A DNA stretch of 11,063 bases, from the NCBI GenBank assembly GCA_016207545.1, contig JACQPO010000117.1:1-11063 (forward strand). Reading direction: 5' to 3'. Position 1 is the first letter of the stretch. Each line of letters starts with the position of its first letter. The notes under the pieces are model-generated. The model was not told where the DNA came from and searched no databases. It saw only the letters and a program-made list of their open reading frames with translations. Source of the DNA: Methanobacteriota archaeon (GTDB lineage Archaea > Thermoplasmatota > Thermoplasmata > RBG-16-68-12 > EA-27). Both the position numbers and the translations under genes were made by a program. This document shows, one piece after another, positions 1 to 5,391 of the stretch.

Positions 1-1
1 C

Positions 2-1144
2 GCGAAGAAGGGACGCGACGAGGAGCTGTTGGCGGCGCTCGCGAAGGGCGAGCTCGCGGAGGAGGAGATCGATCCGCAAGTGCTTGTAATGCTGAAGTCC
101 CGCCAGAACCTGCTCAAGGAGAAGGAGGCGGTCCGGCGGGAACTGCGCCTCACCGCGAAGGGGGCGGACGCCGCGCAACGGCTTGCGGAGCAGGTGTCCC
201 GGGAGCGGAACGTCCCCGTCGACGACGTGCTGAAGATCGTAGACGAGGTGTTCGTGGAGGTCTCCCAGGTGACGCCGGAGTTCCTCCAGACGGGAAAATG
301 GCGAGAGGCGTCCTACCGGAAGTACGACATCCGCGCGTTCGCGCCCACGCCGTACGGGGGCAAACGCCACCCGCTGTCCCAACACCTCGACCGGGTGCGC
401 CGGATCATGTTGTCGATGGGTTTCACGGAGGTCGAGGGCGACTTCGTCGTCCCCGCGTTCTGGGCGTTCGACGCGCTGTTCCAGCCGCAGGACCACCCCG
501 CGCGGGATATGCTCGACACGTACTACCTCGACCATCGCCCGCTGCCCCTTCCCGCGGACGACGTCGTCCGCCGCGTCGCGGACATGCACGAGACGGGCGG
601 CGGGATCAGCAAGGGCTGGCGATACCGGTGGAGCCGCGAGGAGGCCGCGAAGGCGATCCTGCGGCCGCACACGACCGCGGACACGATCGCCTACCTCGCC
701 GCACACCCGAAGCCGCCCGTGAAGGCGTTCATCATCGGCCGCAACTTCCGGCGGGACGCGATCACGTGGAAGAGCCTGCCGGAGTTCCATCAGGTCGAGG
801 GCGTCGTCATGGAGGAGGGCGCGAACCTCTCCATGCTCATCGGGATCCTCAAGGAGTTCTACCGCCGGATGGGCGCGGAGGACGTGCGCGTCCGTCCCGG
901 ATACTTCCCGTACACGGAGCCGAGCCTCGAGCCGGAGATTCGGTTCAACGGGCGCTGGATGGAGATGGGCGGCGCGGGCATCTTCCGTCCGGAGGTCACG
1001 AAGCCGCTCGGGATCGAGCATCCCGTGCTCGCGTGGGGCCTTGGCCTCGAACGGCTCGTGATGGCGATCGAGGAAATCCCGGACATCCGCCGGCTGTACC
1101 TAAGCGACCTCGACTGGCTGCGGACCGCGCGGCTCGTCCGATAA
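2..1144 (+). CDS. pheS: Phenylalanine--tRNA ligase alpha subunit, archaeal type (5'-truncated by the window)
   Basis: Catalytic subunit of the heterotetrameric class II synthetase that charges tRNA-Phe with phenylalanine in the cytoplasm. The frame is already open at base 2, so the true start lies upstream. The TTG at 29 is only an internal codon. About 380 residues are visible, whereas archaeal PheS is usually near 500, so most of the N-terminal winged-helix tRNA-binding region is missing. Visible in order are a charged linker (LLKEKEAVRRELRLTAKG), the start of the catalytic core (PYGGKRHPLSQHLDRVRRI), the substrate-pocket segment ending in EFHQVEGVV (about nt 778-807), and class II motif 3 GLGLERL (about nt 1037-1057). 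The C-terminus YLSDLDWLR is family-typical and ends at TAA. The beta subunit gene pheT is not directly downstream, where a repeat array begins instead. The identification is secure. Confidence 0.97.
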   Translation, partial: AKKGRDEELLAALAKGELAEEEIDPQVLVMLKSRQNLLKEKEAVRRELRLTAKGADAAQRLAEQVSRERNVPVDDVLKIVDEVFVEVSQVTPEFLQTGKWREASYRKYDIRAFAPTPYGGKRHPLSQHLDRVRRIMLSMGFTEVEGDFVVPAFWAFDALFQPQDHPARDMLDTYYLDHRPLPLPADDVVRRVADMHETGGGISKGWRYRWSREEAAKAILRPHTTADTIAYLAAHPKPPVKAFIIGRNFRRDAITWKSLPEFHQVEGVVMEEGANLSMLIGILKEFYRRMGAEDVRVRPGYFPYTEPSLEPEIRFNGRWMEMGGAGIFRPEVTKPLGIEHPVLAWGLGLERLVMAIEEIPDIRRLYLSDLDWLRTARLVR

Positions 1145-1188
1145 CCCCGTTCCGCGGACGAACCGACCGTAGCCGAGATGACGGTCCC

Positions 1189-1482
1189 CCAATCGCAGGG
1201 AACCTCTCTACGGTTGCGGCGACGCCGCCTGCAACTGCAGCGAACGCTGCCGCGACCGGAGAGGCTTCCCCTGCAGTTGCAGAGTCTCCCCACGCAACTG
1301 TCCGAGCGCGCGCCGCAATTGCAGAGGACTCCGCTACAACTGTAGAGACGCTCGTACGAGTCATAGAGGCTCTCCCTGCAACTGCCCGGCCGGCTGCCCT
1401 AATTGTAGAGGGTTTCTCTGCAACTGTCCGAGCACTTGCCGCAACTGCAAAAGATTCCTCTACAATGGCGGCGAACCTCTTC
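1189..1482. repeat. Degenerate 21-bp tandem array, about 14 units, each centred on a short dyad
   Basis: This array fills most of the gene-free stretch 1145-1665. Cores related to GCAACTG or GCAATTG followed by (C/T)AGAG recur at 1231, 1252, 1273, 1294, 1315, 1336, 1357, 1378, 1399, 1420, 1441 and 1462, always exactly 21 bp apart. Weaker units sit at 1189 and 1210, and perhaps at 1483. Several cores are near-perfect dyads, such as CTGCA-AC-TGCAG (1229-1240) and CTACA-AC-TGTAG (1334-1345). Units 1294 and 1420 match at 18 of 21 bases, and 1315 and 1441 at 16 of 21, so a 126-bp (six-unit) block may have been duplicated. Two frames, one per strand, stay open and would encode Ala/Thr/Val-rich heptads. 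Their third positions are only about half G/C, unlike the neighbouring genes, so I favour non-coding DNA. The rest of the gap (1145-1188, 1483-1600) shows nothing I can name. Confidence 0.8.
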
Positions 1483-1603
1483 GTAGATGGAGGAAGGGCC
1501 GCCACAGGGGTCGGATGCTAAGACGCCGTCGCGGCCACGGGTCGACGCGACCGCGGGAAGACCCTCCGGTCATCGGGATTTCGCGGCGCTGCTAGCGTTC
1601 GTC

Positions 1604-1638
1604 GCTTATGTAATTCGGACCGGAAACCTCTTAACGCT
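1604..1638 (+). promoter_or_regulatory. Possible promoter of the TPR gene (two TATA-like candidates)
   Basis: Two A/T-rich patches stand out in this GC-rich stretch: CTTATGTAATTC near 1604-1615 and CTCTTAACG near 1629-1637. An archaeal TATA box about 26 bases before the transcript start would give leaders of roughly 30 or 7 bases before the ATG at 1666. I cannot tell which one is used. Confidence 0.3.
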
Positions 1639-1665
1639 GCACGGGGCATCCGGCCCGCGATTCCG

Positions 1666-2154
1666 ATGCCGTCCGCAGAGGAGGAGATCACGGCGGGCGA
1701 AGTGGCCCTTGGGAGGCTCGACTACGAGGCCGCCTTCAAGCACTTCGACAAGGCGACGAAGCTCGACGCGAAGAACCCGGTCGCCTACTTCGGCAAGGCG
1801 GAGTCCGCCCTTGGGATCGCGACGGTCGGCGCGGACGACATCCTCGGCTGGTACCGGAAGGCGATTGAGCTCGATCCGAACAACCCCCAGTTCCACGAAG
1901 CCCTCGCGTCCCAGTGCATGGACCTCGGGCGGTTCAACGAGGCGGAGCAGGCGTACACGAAGGCCGCGGAGCTCGACCGGGACAACGCCCCCTTCTACTA
2001 CACGGAGTTCGCGATCCACTACCGCAACAAGGCGCCCGTGATCATGGAGCAGTTCTTGGACGACAAGACGCGGGACATGATCGCGCAGAAGGCGCTGAGC
2101 TACGCGCTGAAGGCGCTCAACATGGACCGGGAAGAGGCGAAGCGCCTCCTGTAG
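1666..2154 (+). CDS. Small TPR-repeat protein
   Basis: A 162-residue soluble protein with no signal peptide or membrane segment. It is made largely of tetratricopeptide repeats, helical hairpins that act as protein-protein docking surfaces. TPR units lie at about residues 4-37 (ALGRLDYEAAFKHFDKATKL), 38-71 (ending YRKAIELDPNN) and 75-107 (ALASQCMDLGRFNEAEQAYTKAAELD). The Gly, Ala and terminal Leu-Asp-Pro positions of the motif are recognisable. Residues 108-162 are a helical C-terminal part (FYYTEFAIHYRNKA onward) ending KALNMDREEAKRLL. The ATG at 1666 is the first sensible start, and there is no clear Shine-Dalgarno, in keeping with a short or absent leader. It stands alone on this strand and converges with a zinc-finger gene that ends at the next base. 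The partner and role are unknown. Confidence 0.9.
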   Translation: MPSAEEEITAGEVALGRLDYEAAFKHFDKATKLDAKNPVAYFGKAESALGIATVGADDILGWYRKAIELDPNNPQFHEALASQCMDLGRFNEAEQAYTKAAELDRDNAPFYYTEFAIHYRNKAPVIMEQFLDDKTRDMIAQKALSYALKALNMDREEAKRLL

Positions 2155-2313
2155 TCACGCGCGGCGCGCGCCCCCGGCCCGGCGGCCTTGGCGGCACGAC
2201 TCGCACAGCTGGTGCGCGGGGTCGAGGTGGACGATGCACGTGGGCCGCCCGCACTGGAAACAGTTCGCGAGCGCGGGACGCGGGCACAGGTGACACAGGC
2301 CGAGGACCGCCAC
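2155..2313 (-). CDS. Tiny cross-brace zinc-finger protein (52 residues)
   Basis: A short gene that is easy to miss. Read from GTG at 2313 to TGA at 2155-2157 it gives 52 residues beginning VAVLGLCHLC. Metal ligands are spaced C7-x2-C10-x7-C18-x2-C21-x4-C26-x2-H29-x4-H34-x2-C37-x2-C40. Nine Cys/His residues in paired knuckles is the pattern of a two-zinc cross-brace finger of the B-box, AN1 or HIT-finger kind. The tail is Arg/Gly/Ala-rich (RQGRRAGGARRA) and could bind nucleic acid. An in-frame TAA lies at 2338-2340, so only GTG 2319 or GTG 2313 can start it. I prefer 2313 because a TTTAA box lies 27 bases upstream, the same spacing as other leaderless starts here. It follows mptA on the same strand and touches the TPR stop codon. 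Archaea carry many such mini zinc proteins of unknown role, and no function is assigned. Confidence 0.75.
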   Translation of the reverse strand: MAVLGLCHLCPRPALANCFQCGRPTCIVHLDPAHQLCESCRQGRRAGGARRA

Positions 2314-2335
2314 GGCCACGCATCCGGACGACGGC

Positions 2336-2344
2336 GGTTAAAGG
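2336..2344 (-). promoter_or_regulatory. TATA-like box for the zinc-finger gene
   Basis: Reading leftward, CCTTTAACC lies with its TTTAA centre near 2340, about 27 bases before GTG 2313. That predicts a leaderless transcript, or a start a few bases inside the alternative GTG at 2319. The mptA coding region ends at 2354, so the box sits in the 40-base gap between the two genes. Confidence 0.5.
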
Positions 2345-2353
2345 TGTCGCACG

Positions 2354-3217
2354 TCACCGCTCGCGGAGTTCCCCGAGGGTCGCGACCCGCTCCGCGACCG
2401 CGTTGTGCTTGTGGATTGACTCCTCGCTCTCGCTCTTGACCTTGACCACGACGTCGTCCGGCAGGTCCTTGTGCGCATCGAGGACGCGGCCGAGCACCTC
2501 GCGCACGACGTCCTCCACGAACCGCGGGCGGGCGTGCGCCCGCTCGACGAGACGGCCCTCATCGGGCCGCTTGAGCACCTCGTACGTCGGCGCGCTCATG
2601 GAGGCCTCGACGATCTCGATTAGGTCGTCCGCCTCGATGTCGTGTCCGTCCGGCTCCTCGAGGACGAGGGACGTCCGGTTCCGCTGGTTGTGCGTGATGA
2701 TCGGAACCCCTTTCAGCGACGCGTAGACGGGGTTGTCCTCCCGAATCGTCTCCATCGCGCACGGGCACGCGGTCATGCCGACAACCTCGACGCCGATCGA
2801 CTTCCGCACCTCGATCCGGCCGGCCCGGCGCGCGTTTGCCCGGGCCACGAGCTTGAACGCCTCCAAGCCCTTCCGGCCCATCGGCGTGACCTTCTCCAGG
2901 AAGTAGTCCGCGCGCGCCCACACCTCCCCGTGGGTCGCGTACTCGTGCTTCTCGATGAGCTTCACGCAGATCTTCGCCGCCAGGTCCTCGAGGGAGTACA
3001 CGGGGTTCCGCACGGTCTCGTCCACGATCTCCGTGATCGCCTCGAGGTTTCGGGACAGGTGGGCCCCGCGCCGGTCCCACGGGAGGTCCACGAACACGTC
3101 GAACGTCGCGGTCAGGGTCACGACCTTGTTCGGCCGCGCGACCTGCACGGGCTTGATCACGCTCGTGACGCCGACCTTCGTAAGCCGGAACCCGTTCTCG
3201 ATCCGGCCGCTTTGCAC
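2354..3217 (-). CDS. mptA: GTP cyclohydrolase MptA (GTP cyclohydrolase IV / FolE2 family)
   Basis: A metal-dependent enzyme opening archaeal pterin synthesis. In this family it converts GTP to 7,8-dihydroneopterin 2',3'-cyclic phosphate, the first step toward (methano)pterin C1 carriers. It has 287 residues, the usual MptA length. Diagnostic segments in order are DLPWDRRGAHLSRN (44-57), GMTACPCAM (147-155) with the conserved ACPC metal/active-site cysteines, THNQRNR (175-181), SMSAPTYEVLKRPDE (207-221) and SESEESIHKHNA (262-273). The start is GTG at 3217. The only other in-frame codons back to the preceding stop at 3245-3247 include no ATG, GTG or TTG. It follows the yjbQ-like gene by 27 bases and is probably co-transcribed with it. 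The assignment is firm. FolE2 is the bacterial relative, and the genomic context favours the archaeal name. Confidence 0.95.
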   Translation of the reverse strand: MQSGRIENGFRLTKVGVTSVIKPVQVARPNKVVTLTATFDVFVDLPWDRRGAHLSRNLEAITEIVDETVRNPVYSLEDLAAKICVKLIEKHEYATHGEVWARADYFLEKVTPMGRKGLEAFKLVARANARRAGRIEVRKSIGVEVVGMTACPCAMETIREDNPVYASLKGVPIITHNQRNRTSLVLEEPDGHDIEADDLIEIVEASMSAPTYEVLKRPDEGRLVERAHARPRFVEDVVREVLGRVLDAHKDLPDDVVVKVKSESEESIHKHNAVAERVATLGELRER

Positions 3218-3244
3218 GTCGGGTATACGGGGTCCCCCCGGGGC

Positions 3245-3700
3245 CTAGCGGACGCTCCGACTTAAACCTTCCATGGCTCGTTCGCCGACGATTTGGACGA
3301 CGACGTCCCGGTTCCGCGGCCGCGTGTCGAGCTCCACGAGCACGAGTTGTTGCCACGTGCCCAGCAGGGGTTCGCCGCCGCCAACGGGGAACGTCACGGA
3401 AGGGCCGAGGAGGGTCGCCCGGAGGTGGCTGTGGCCGTTCGCGTCGCCCCACCGCTTCTCGTGCTCGTACGGTAGGCCCTTGGGCACGAGTCGCTCGAGC
3501 GCCGCGGGCAGGTCCGTCTCCATGAGGCCCGGCTCGAACTCGTTCGCGACGATCGCCGCCGTGCTCGCGGGGGTGAACACGCACGCGATCCCCTCGCGGA
3601 CGCGGGATGCGCGCACGATCTTCGCGACCCGTTCCGTGATGTCGATCGTCTGGACCTCCCCCTTCGTCTCCACGGAGAACGACGCGCGGTACGCGACCAT
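3245..3700 (-). CDS. yjbQ: YjbQ/UPF0047 family protein (secondary thiamine-phosphate synthase-type fold)
   Basis: A 151-residue soluble protein of the widespread UPF0047 family, the usual length for it. Conserved blocks are the N-terminal strand TKGEVQTIDITERV (12-25), EHEKRWGDANGHSHLRA (79-95) with the His/Asp/Asn cluster, LLGPS and LGTWQQ (97-101, 113-118), and the terminal ELDTRPRNRDVVVQIVGE (123-140). The E. coli relative shows a side activity as thiamine-phosphate synthase, but the physiological role of the family is unsettled, so function should not be read from the name. The start is ATG 3700, with no Shine-Dalgarno before it. An A/T-rich patch, AACGAAAAGGATTT, near 3722-3735 could be a weak promoter giving an almost leaderless message. 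A terminator separates it from the ftsZ-like gene upstream, so it probably heads a unit with mptA and the zinc-finger gene. Confidence 0.92.
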   Translation of the reverse strand: MVAYRASFSVETKGEVQTIDITERVAKIVRASRVREGIACVFTPASTAAIVANEFEPGLMETDLPAALERLVPKGLPYEHEKRWGDANGHSHLRATLLGPSVTFPVGGGEPLLGTWQQLVLVELDTRPRNRDVVVQIVGERAMEGLSRSVR

Positions 3701-3745
3701 GGTCGTGCGACACGGGGCGCGGCAGAAATCCTTTTCGTTGAGCGG

Positions 3746-3779
3746 GAAAGAAAAGGGCGGCAGCGGGAGCCACCGCCCT
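3746..3779 (-). terminator. Intrinsic terminator after the ftsZ-like gene
   Basis: Read leftward, the stem GGGCGG (3773-3778) pairs with CCGCCC (3755-3760) across a loop of about 12 bases. It is followed at once by TTTTCTTTC (3746-3754). The hairpin begins about 20 bases after the ftsZ-like stop codon. A stem plus T-tract in this place fits termination of the RHH-ftsZ transcript. Confidence 0.6.
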
Positions 3780-3796
3780 GGTTGGGGGGGAGGAGT

Positions 3797-4570
3797 TCAG
3801 CGTAAGCCGATGAAGCCGGTCGCGTCGAACGCGACGGGCTCGAACCGCGACGCGGCCTCGATGACGGGGGTCGCGACGTGGACGGGGAGCGACGCGGGCT
3901 CCTCCTGAAGTTCCCGCGCGACGTTCTCCACCTCCTCGATGACGGTCGTCAGCACCGCCGCGGACAAGTGCTCGAGCACGCCCTCGATGATCGTGATCAC
4001 GAGCTGGTTCACGAACGCGAACGCCTGTCGCAAGGGCAGGTCCGCCCCGAGCTTCTCGAGGTTGTTGTTGTCGAGCACGACGACGGAGTCGCACACGGCC
4101 CGAAGGGCCGCGAGTCCTTCCACGGCCGCCTCCGCGCGTCCTTCCGCCTGGAACGGGAGGATCGCGATCGCGACGACGTGGGCGCCCGCATCCCGGGCGG
4201 CCTCCGCGACCACCGGGGCGGAGCCCGTCCCCGTGCCGCCGCCAAGGCCCGTGACGAGGAACACGATGTCCGACGTGGCCGCCGATTGGAGCAGGTCCCG
4301 CGACGCTTCCGCCGCGTACCGCGCGAGCACGGGGTCACCGTCAATCGCGACGCCCTGGGCGAGGAGGATGCGCACGTCCGCGCGCGTCCGCTCGAGCGCG
4401 CCCGCGTCCGTGTTCACGGCCAGCGTGTCGACGCCCTCGAGTCCCTTCTCGTACACCTCGCTCACGACGTTGCAACCCGCGCCGCCGCACCCCGCGACGA
4501 GGATGCGAGGATCCAGTTCCACGCCCTCCCGCGTTGCGATGCCTGCGTCCGCGCTCTCCCTGGGTACCAT
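3797..4570 (-). CDS. Divergent, short FtsZ/tubulin-superfamily GTPase
   Basis: 257 residues with a clear FtsZ-type GTP-binding domain: ILVAGCGGAGCNVV (23-36), LAVNTDAGAL (50-59), DIVFLVTGLGGGTGTGSAPV (101-120) holding the tubulin signature, and PFQAEGR (139-145). DNNNL (167-171) takes the place of the usual PNDRL. FtsZ proteins are normally 350-400 residues. This one stops shortly after helix H7. By hand alignment the T7 loop NxDxxD reads TxVxxE (near residues 208-213), and the whole C-terminal domain is missing. The last residues, FDATGFIGLR, loosely recall an FtsZ C-terminal peptide, which is speculative. A terminator follows within about 20 bases, so this end is genuine and not an obvious frameshift. 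The start is ATG 4570, set by GGAGG seven bases upstream. An in-frame ATG at 4663 adds only a Pro/Gly-rich tail. A 170-base GC-rich leader separates it from the RHH gene. The superfamily is certain. The cellular role (division, regulation of another FtsZ) is inference. Confidence 0.88.
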   Translation of the reverse strand: MVPRESADAGIATREGVELDPRILVAGCGGAGCNVVSEVYEKGLEGVDTLAVNTDAGALERTRADVRILLAQGVAIDGDPVLARYAAEASRDLLQSAATSDIVFLVTGLGGGTGTGSAPVVAEAARDAGAHVVAIAILPFQAEGRAEAAVEGLAALRAVCDSVVVLDNNNLEKLGADLPLRQAFAFVNQLVITIIEGVLEHLSAAVLTTVIEEVENVARELQEEPASLPVHVATPVIEAASRFEPVAFDATGFIGLR

Positions 4571-4577
4571 TCCGTTG

Positions 4578-4582
4578 CCTCC
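4578..4582 (-). promoter_or_regulatory. Shine-Dalgarno that sets the ftsZ-like start
   Basis: GGAGG on the minus strand lies seven bases before ATG 4570, an ideal spacing. It decides against the upstream in-frame ATG at 4663, which has no proper site. Confidence 0.75.
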
Positions 4583-4740
4583 GCGCTGCGCTCCGGTCCC
4601 GGCCCCTCGGGGGTCGGGGGGAGCCAGGGGGCCCGCACGGGTCCCGGAAGGTGTGCATCCCATCCCTTCTGACGGCTCCGTGGCGCATCCAGCGCCGGAT
4701 CAGGGTGCAGACCCTCTGGCTCTCCACGTCTCGACGGCCT

Positions 4741-5124
4741 TCACTTCGACACGACCTCGTCCCGGTCGCCCATTTTCAGCTCGATGTGCTCGCCCTTCGC
4801 CTTCTTCAGTTCCAGCTTCGTCGTCTGGAACTCCTTGATTCGTTCCGCGTCGTAGTGCTCCCGGAGGGCCTGAACGATCGCGTCTTGGCGGTCGTTGAAG
4901 TACCCTTCCGACACGAGGTGGTCGATCGCCTCAAGGACCCGCGCCGGGATCCGGATCGAGACCTGGTTCCCGCCATGGGTCACCGAGTCGATGAACGACT
5001 GGACGGCGTTCCGGCACAGCTGGCTGCGGTTCCGGAACTCCGGGTGTCCCTCGAGGAACGCGTCGATCAGCTGGAGGTTATCCTTCTCCAGCCGCAACGT
5101 GATCCGCTCGTTCTCGTCGTCCAT
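4741..5124 (-). CDS. Tandem ribbon-helix-helix DNA-binding regulator, CdrS-like context
   Basis: 127 residues holding two ribbon-helix-helix (CopG/Arc type) units in one chain. The first has strand RITLRL (7-12) and helices to about residue 45. The second has strand QVSIRIP (54-60) and helices DHLVSEGYFNDRQDAIVQAL (68-87). RHH proteins normally bind DNA as dimers whose strands pair and enter the major groove, so a two-unit chain could fold as a built-in dimer. The tail (93-127) is charged and helical (LELKKAKGEHIELKMGDRDE). The start is ATG 5124 with GAGGTG seven to eight bases upstream. The gene precedes the FtsZ-like gene on the same strand. In haloarchaea the RHH protein CdrS sits next to ftsZ2 and controls cell division, so a similar job is plausible here. 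A perfect dyad in its own leader suggests autoregulation. The fold is confident and the role inferred. Confidence 0.9.
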   Translation of the reverse strand: MDDENERITLRLEKDNLQLIDAFLEGHPEFRNRSQLCRNAVQSFIDSVTHGGNQVSIRIPARVLEAIDHLVSEGYFNDRQDAIVQALREHYDAERIKEFQTTKLELKKAKGEHIELKMGDRDEVVSK

Positions 5125-5132
5125 TGGGCAGC

Positions 5133-5138
5133 ACCTCG
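5133..5138 (-). promoter_or_regulatory. Shine-Dalgarno of the RHH gene
   Basis: GAGGTG on the minus strand lies eight bases before ATG 5124. It shows that this message has a leader, unlike several neighbouring genes. Confidence 0.7.
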
Positions 5139-5147
5139 CCGCGCCGG

Positions 5148-5167
5148 GGTATGACGCGAGTCATACC
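5148..5167. promoter_or_regulatory. Perfect 20-bp dyad, probable operator in the RHH gene leader
   Basis: GGTATGAC (5148-5155), GCGA, GTCATACC (5160-5167): eight-base arms with no mismatch. It lies downstream of the likely TATA box and 24 bases before the RHH start codon. It is thus either a repressor site (RHH proteins favour such dyads) or an RNA hairpin in the leader. The half-site TATGAC recurs twice more upstream of the TATA box, which favours protein binding. Confidence 0.7.
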
Positions 5168-5213
5168 GAGGTTAGGCGCATTGAGACGTGTGCGGGGGCG
5201 ATGTACAAGTTCG

Positions 5214-5223
5214 CTATAAATAG
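5214..5223 (-). promoter_or_regulatory. TATA box of the RHH-ftsZ unit
   Basis: CTATAAATAG is the best TATA-like sequence in the window and lies in a short A/T-rich island. It is nearly symmetric, so direction is not fixed by sequence alone. Read leftward it predicts a start near 5190 and a leader of about 65 bases containing the dyad and the Shine-Dalgarno. Rightward use would give leuS a leader of about 150 bases. Confidence 0.6.
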
Positions 5224-5236
5224 GTTTTGTCAAAAA

Positions 5237-5252
5237 TATGACGAGATATGAC
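5237..5252. repeat. TATGAC direct repeats, 10 bp apart
   Basis: ATATGACGAG is followed by ATATGACAAC, giving TATGAC at 5237-5242 and 5247-5252, one helical turn apart. The same hexamer forms both arms of the dyad at 5148-5167. GTCA at 5229-5232 also faces the first copy as an inverted partial site. They flank the TATA box and look like regulator half-sites. Confidence 0.6.
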
Positions 5253-5362
5253 AACAAGCCTCGCGTCCGTGCCGTGAGCTTGCGCCGAACGTCCGTGCGA
5301 TAATTATCTGTCACACGGAATATTTCTCGCGCGCTCCCGATAGATTGCCGCCAACGCGAAAG

Positions 5363-5370
5363 CTTTTACC
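5363..5370 (+). promoter_or_regulatory. TATA-like box of leuS
   Basis: CTTTTACC has its TTTTA centre at 5366, exactly 26 bases before GTG 5392. This predicts a leaderless message and supports that start codon. A second A/T patch, CCTTTACG, near 5378-5385 is too close to the start to serve it. Confidence 0.55.
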
Positions 5371-5391
5371 GGTCCCACCTTTACGCGCCCC

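Noticed and set aside
29..31. TTG at 29 as the start of pheS
   Set aside because: The frame is open to the window edge with family-like sequence, and the protein would lack the N-terminal tRNA-binding region. It is an internal Leu codon of a truncated gene.
1189..1482. CRISPR array
   Set aside because: The period is 21 bp with no conserved repeat separated by unique spacers. All units are diverged copies of one sequence, and no cas genes are present.
1145..1521. A heptad-repeat protein encoded by the 21-bp array on either strand
   Set aside because: Both frames run into or out of pheS antisense or out-of-frame sequence without a credible start, and about half of the third positions are A/T, unlike real genes here. 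Kept only as an alternative under the array finding.
2559..4094. A 511-codon minus-strand frame across mptA, yjbQ and the ftsZ-like gene
   Set aside because: It spans three genes with clear family motifs in other frames as well as the terminator, and its composition is shadow-like (Arg/Gly/Pro).
4571..4663. Longer ftsZ-like protein from the upstream in-frame ATG at 4663
   Set aside because: The extension is Pro/Gly-rich with no similarity to FtsZ N-termini, and the strong GGAGG fits ATG 4570.
4672..4696. Small GC dyads (GGCGC-ATCCA-GCGCC and ACGG-CT-CCGT) between the RHH and ftsZ-like genes as a terminator or riboswitch
   Set aside because: Arms of four to five G/C bases arise often by chance in this composition. 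There is no T-tract and no recognisable aptamer.
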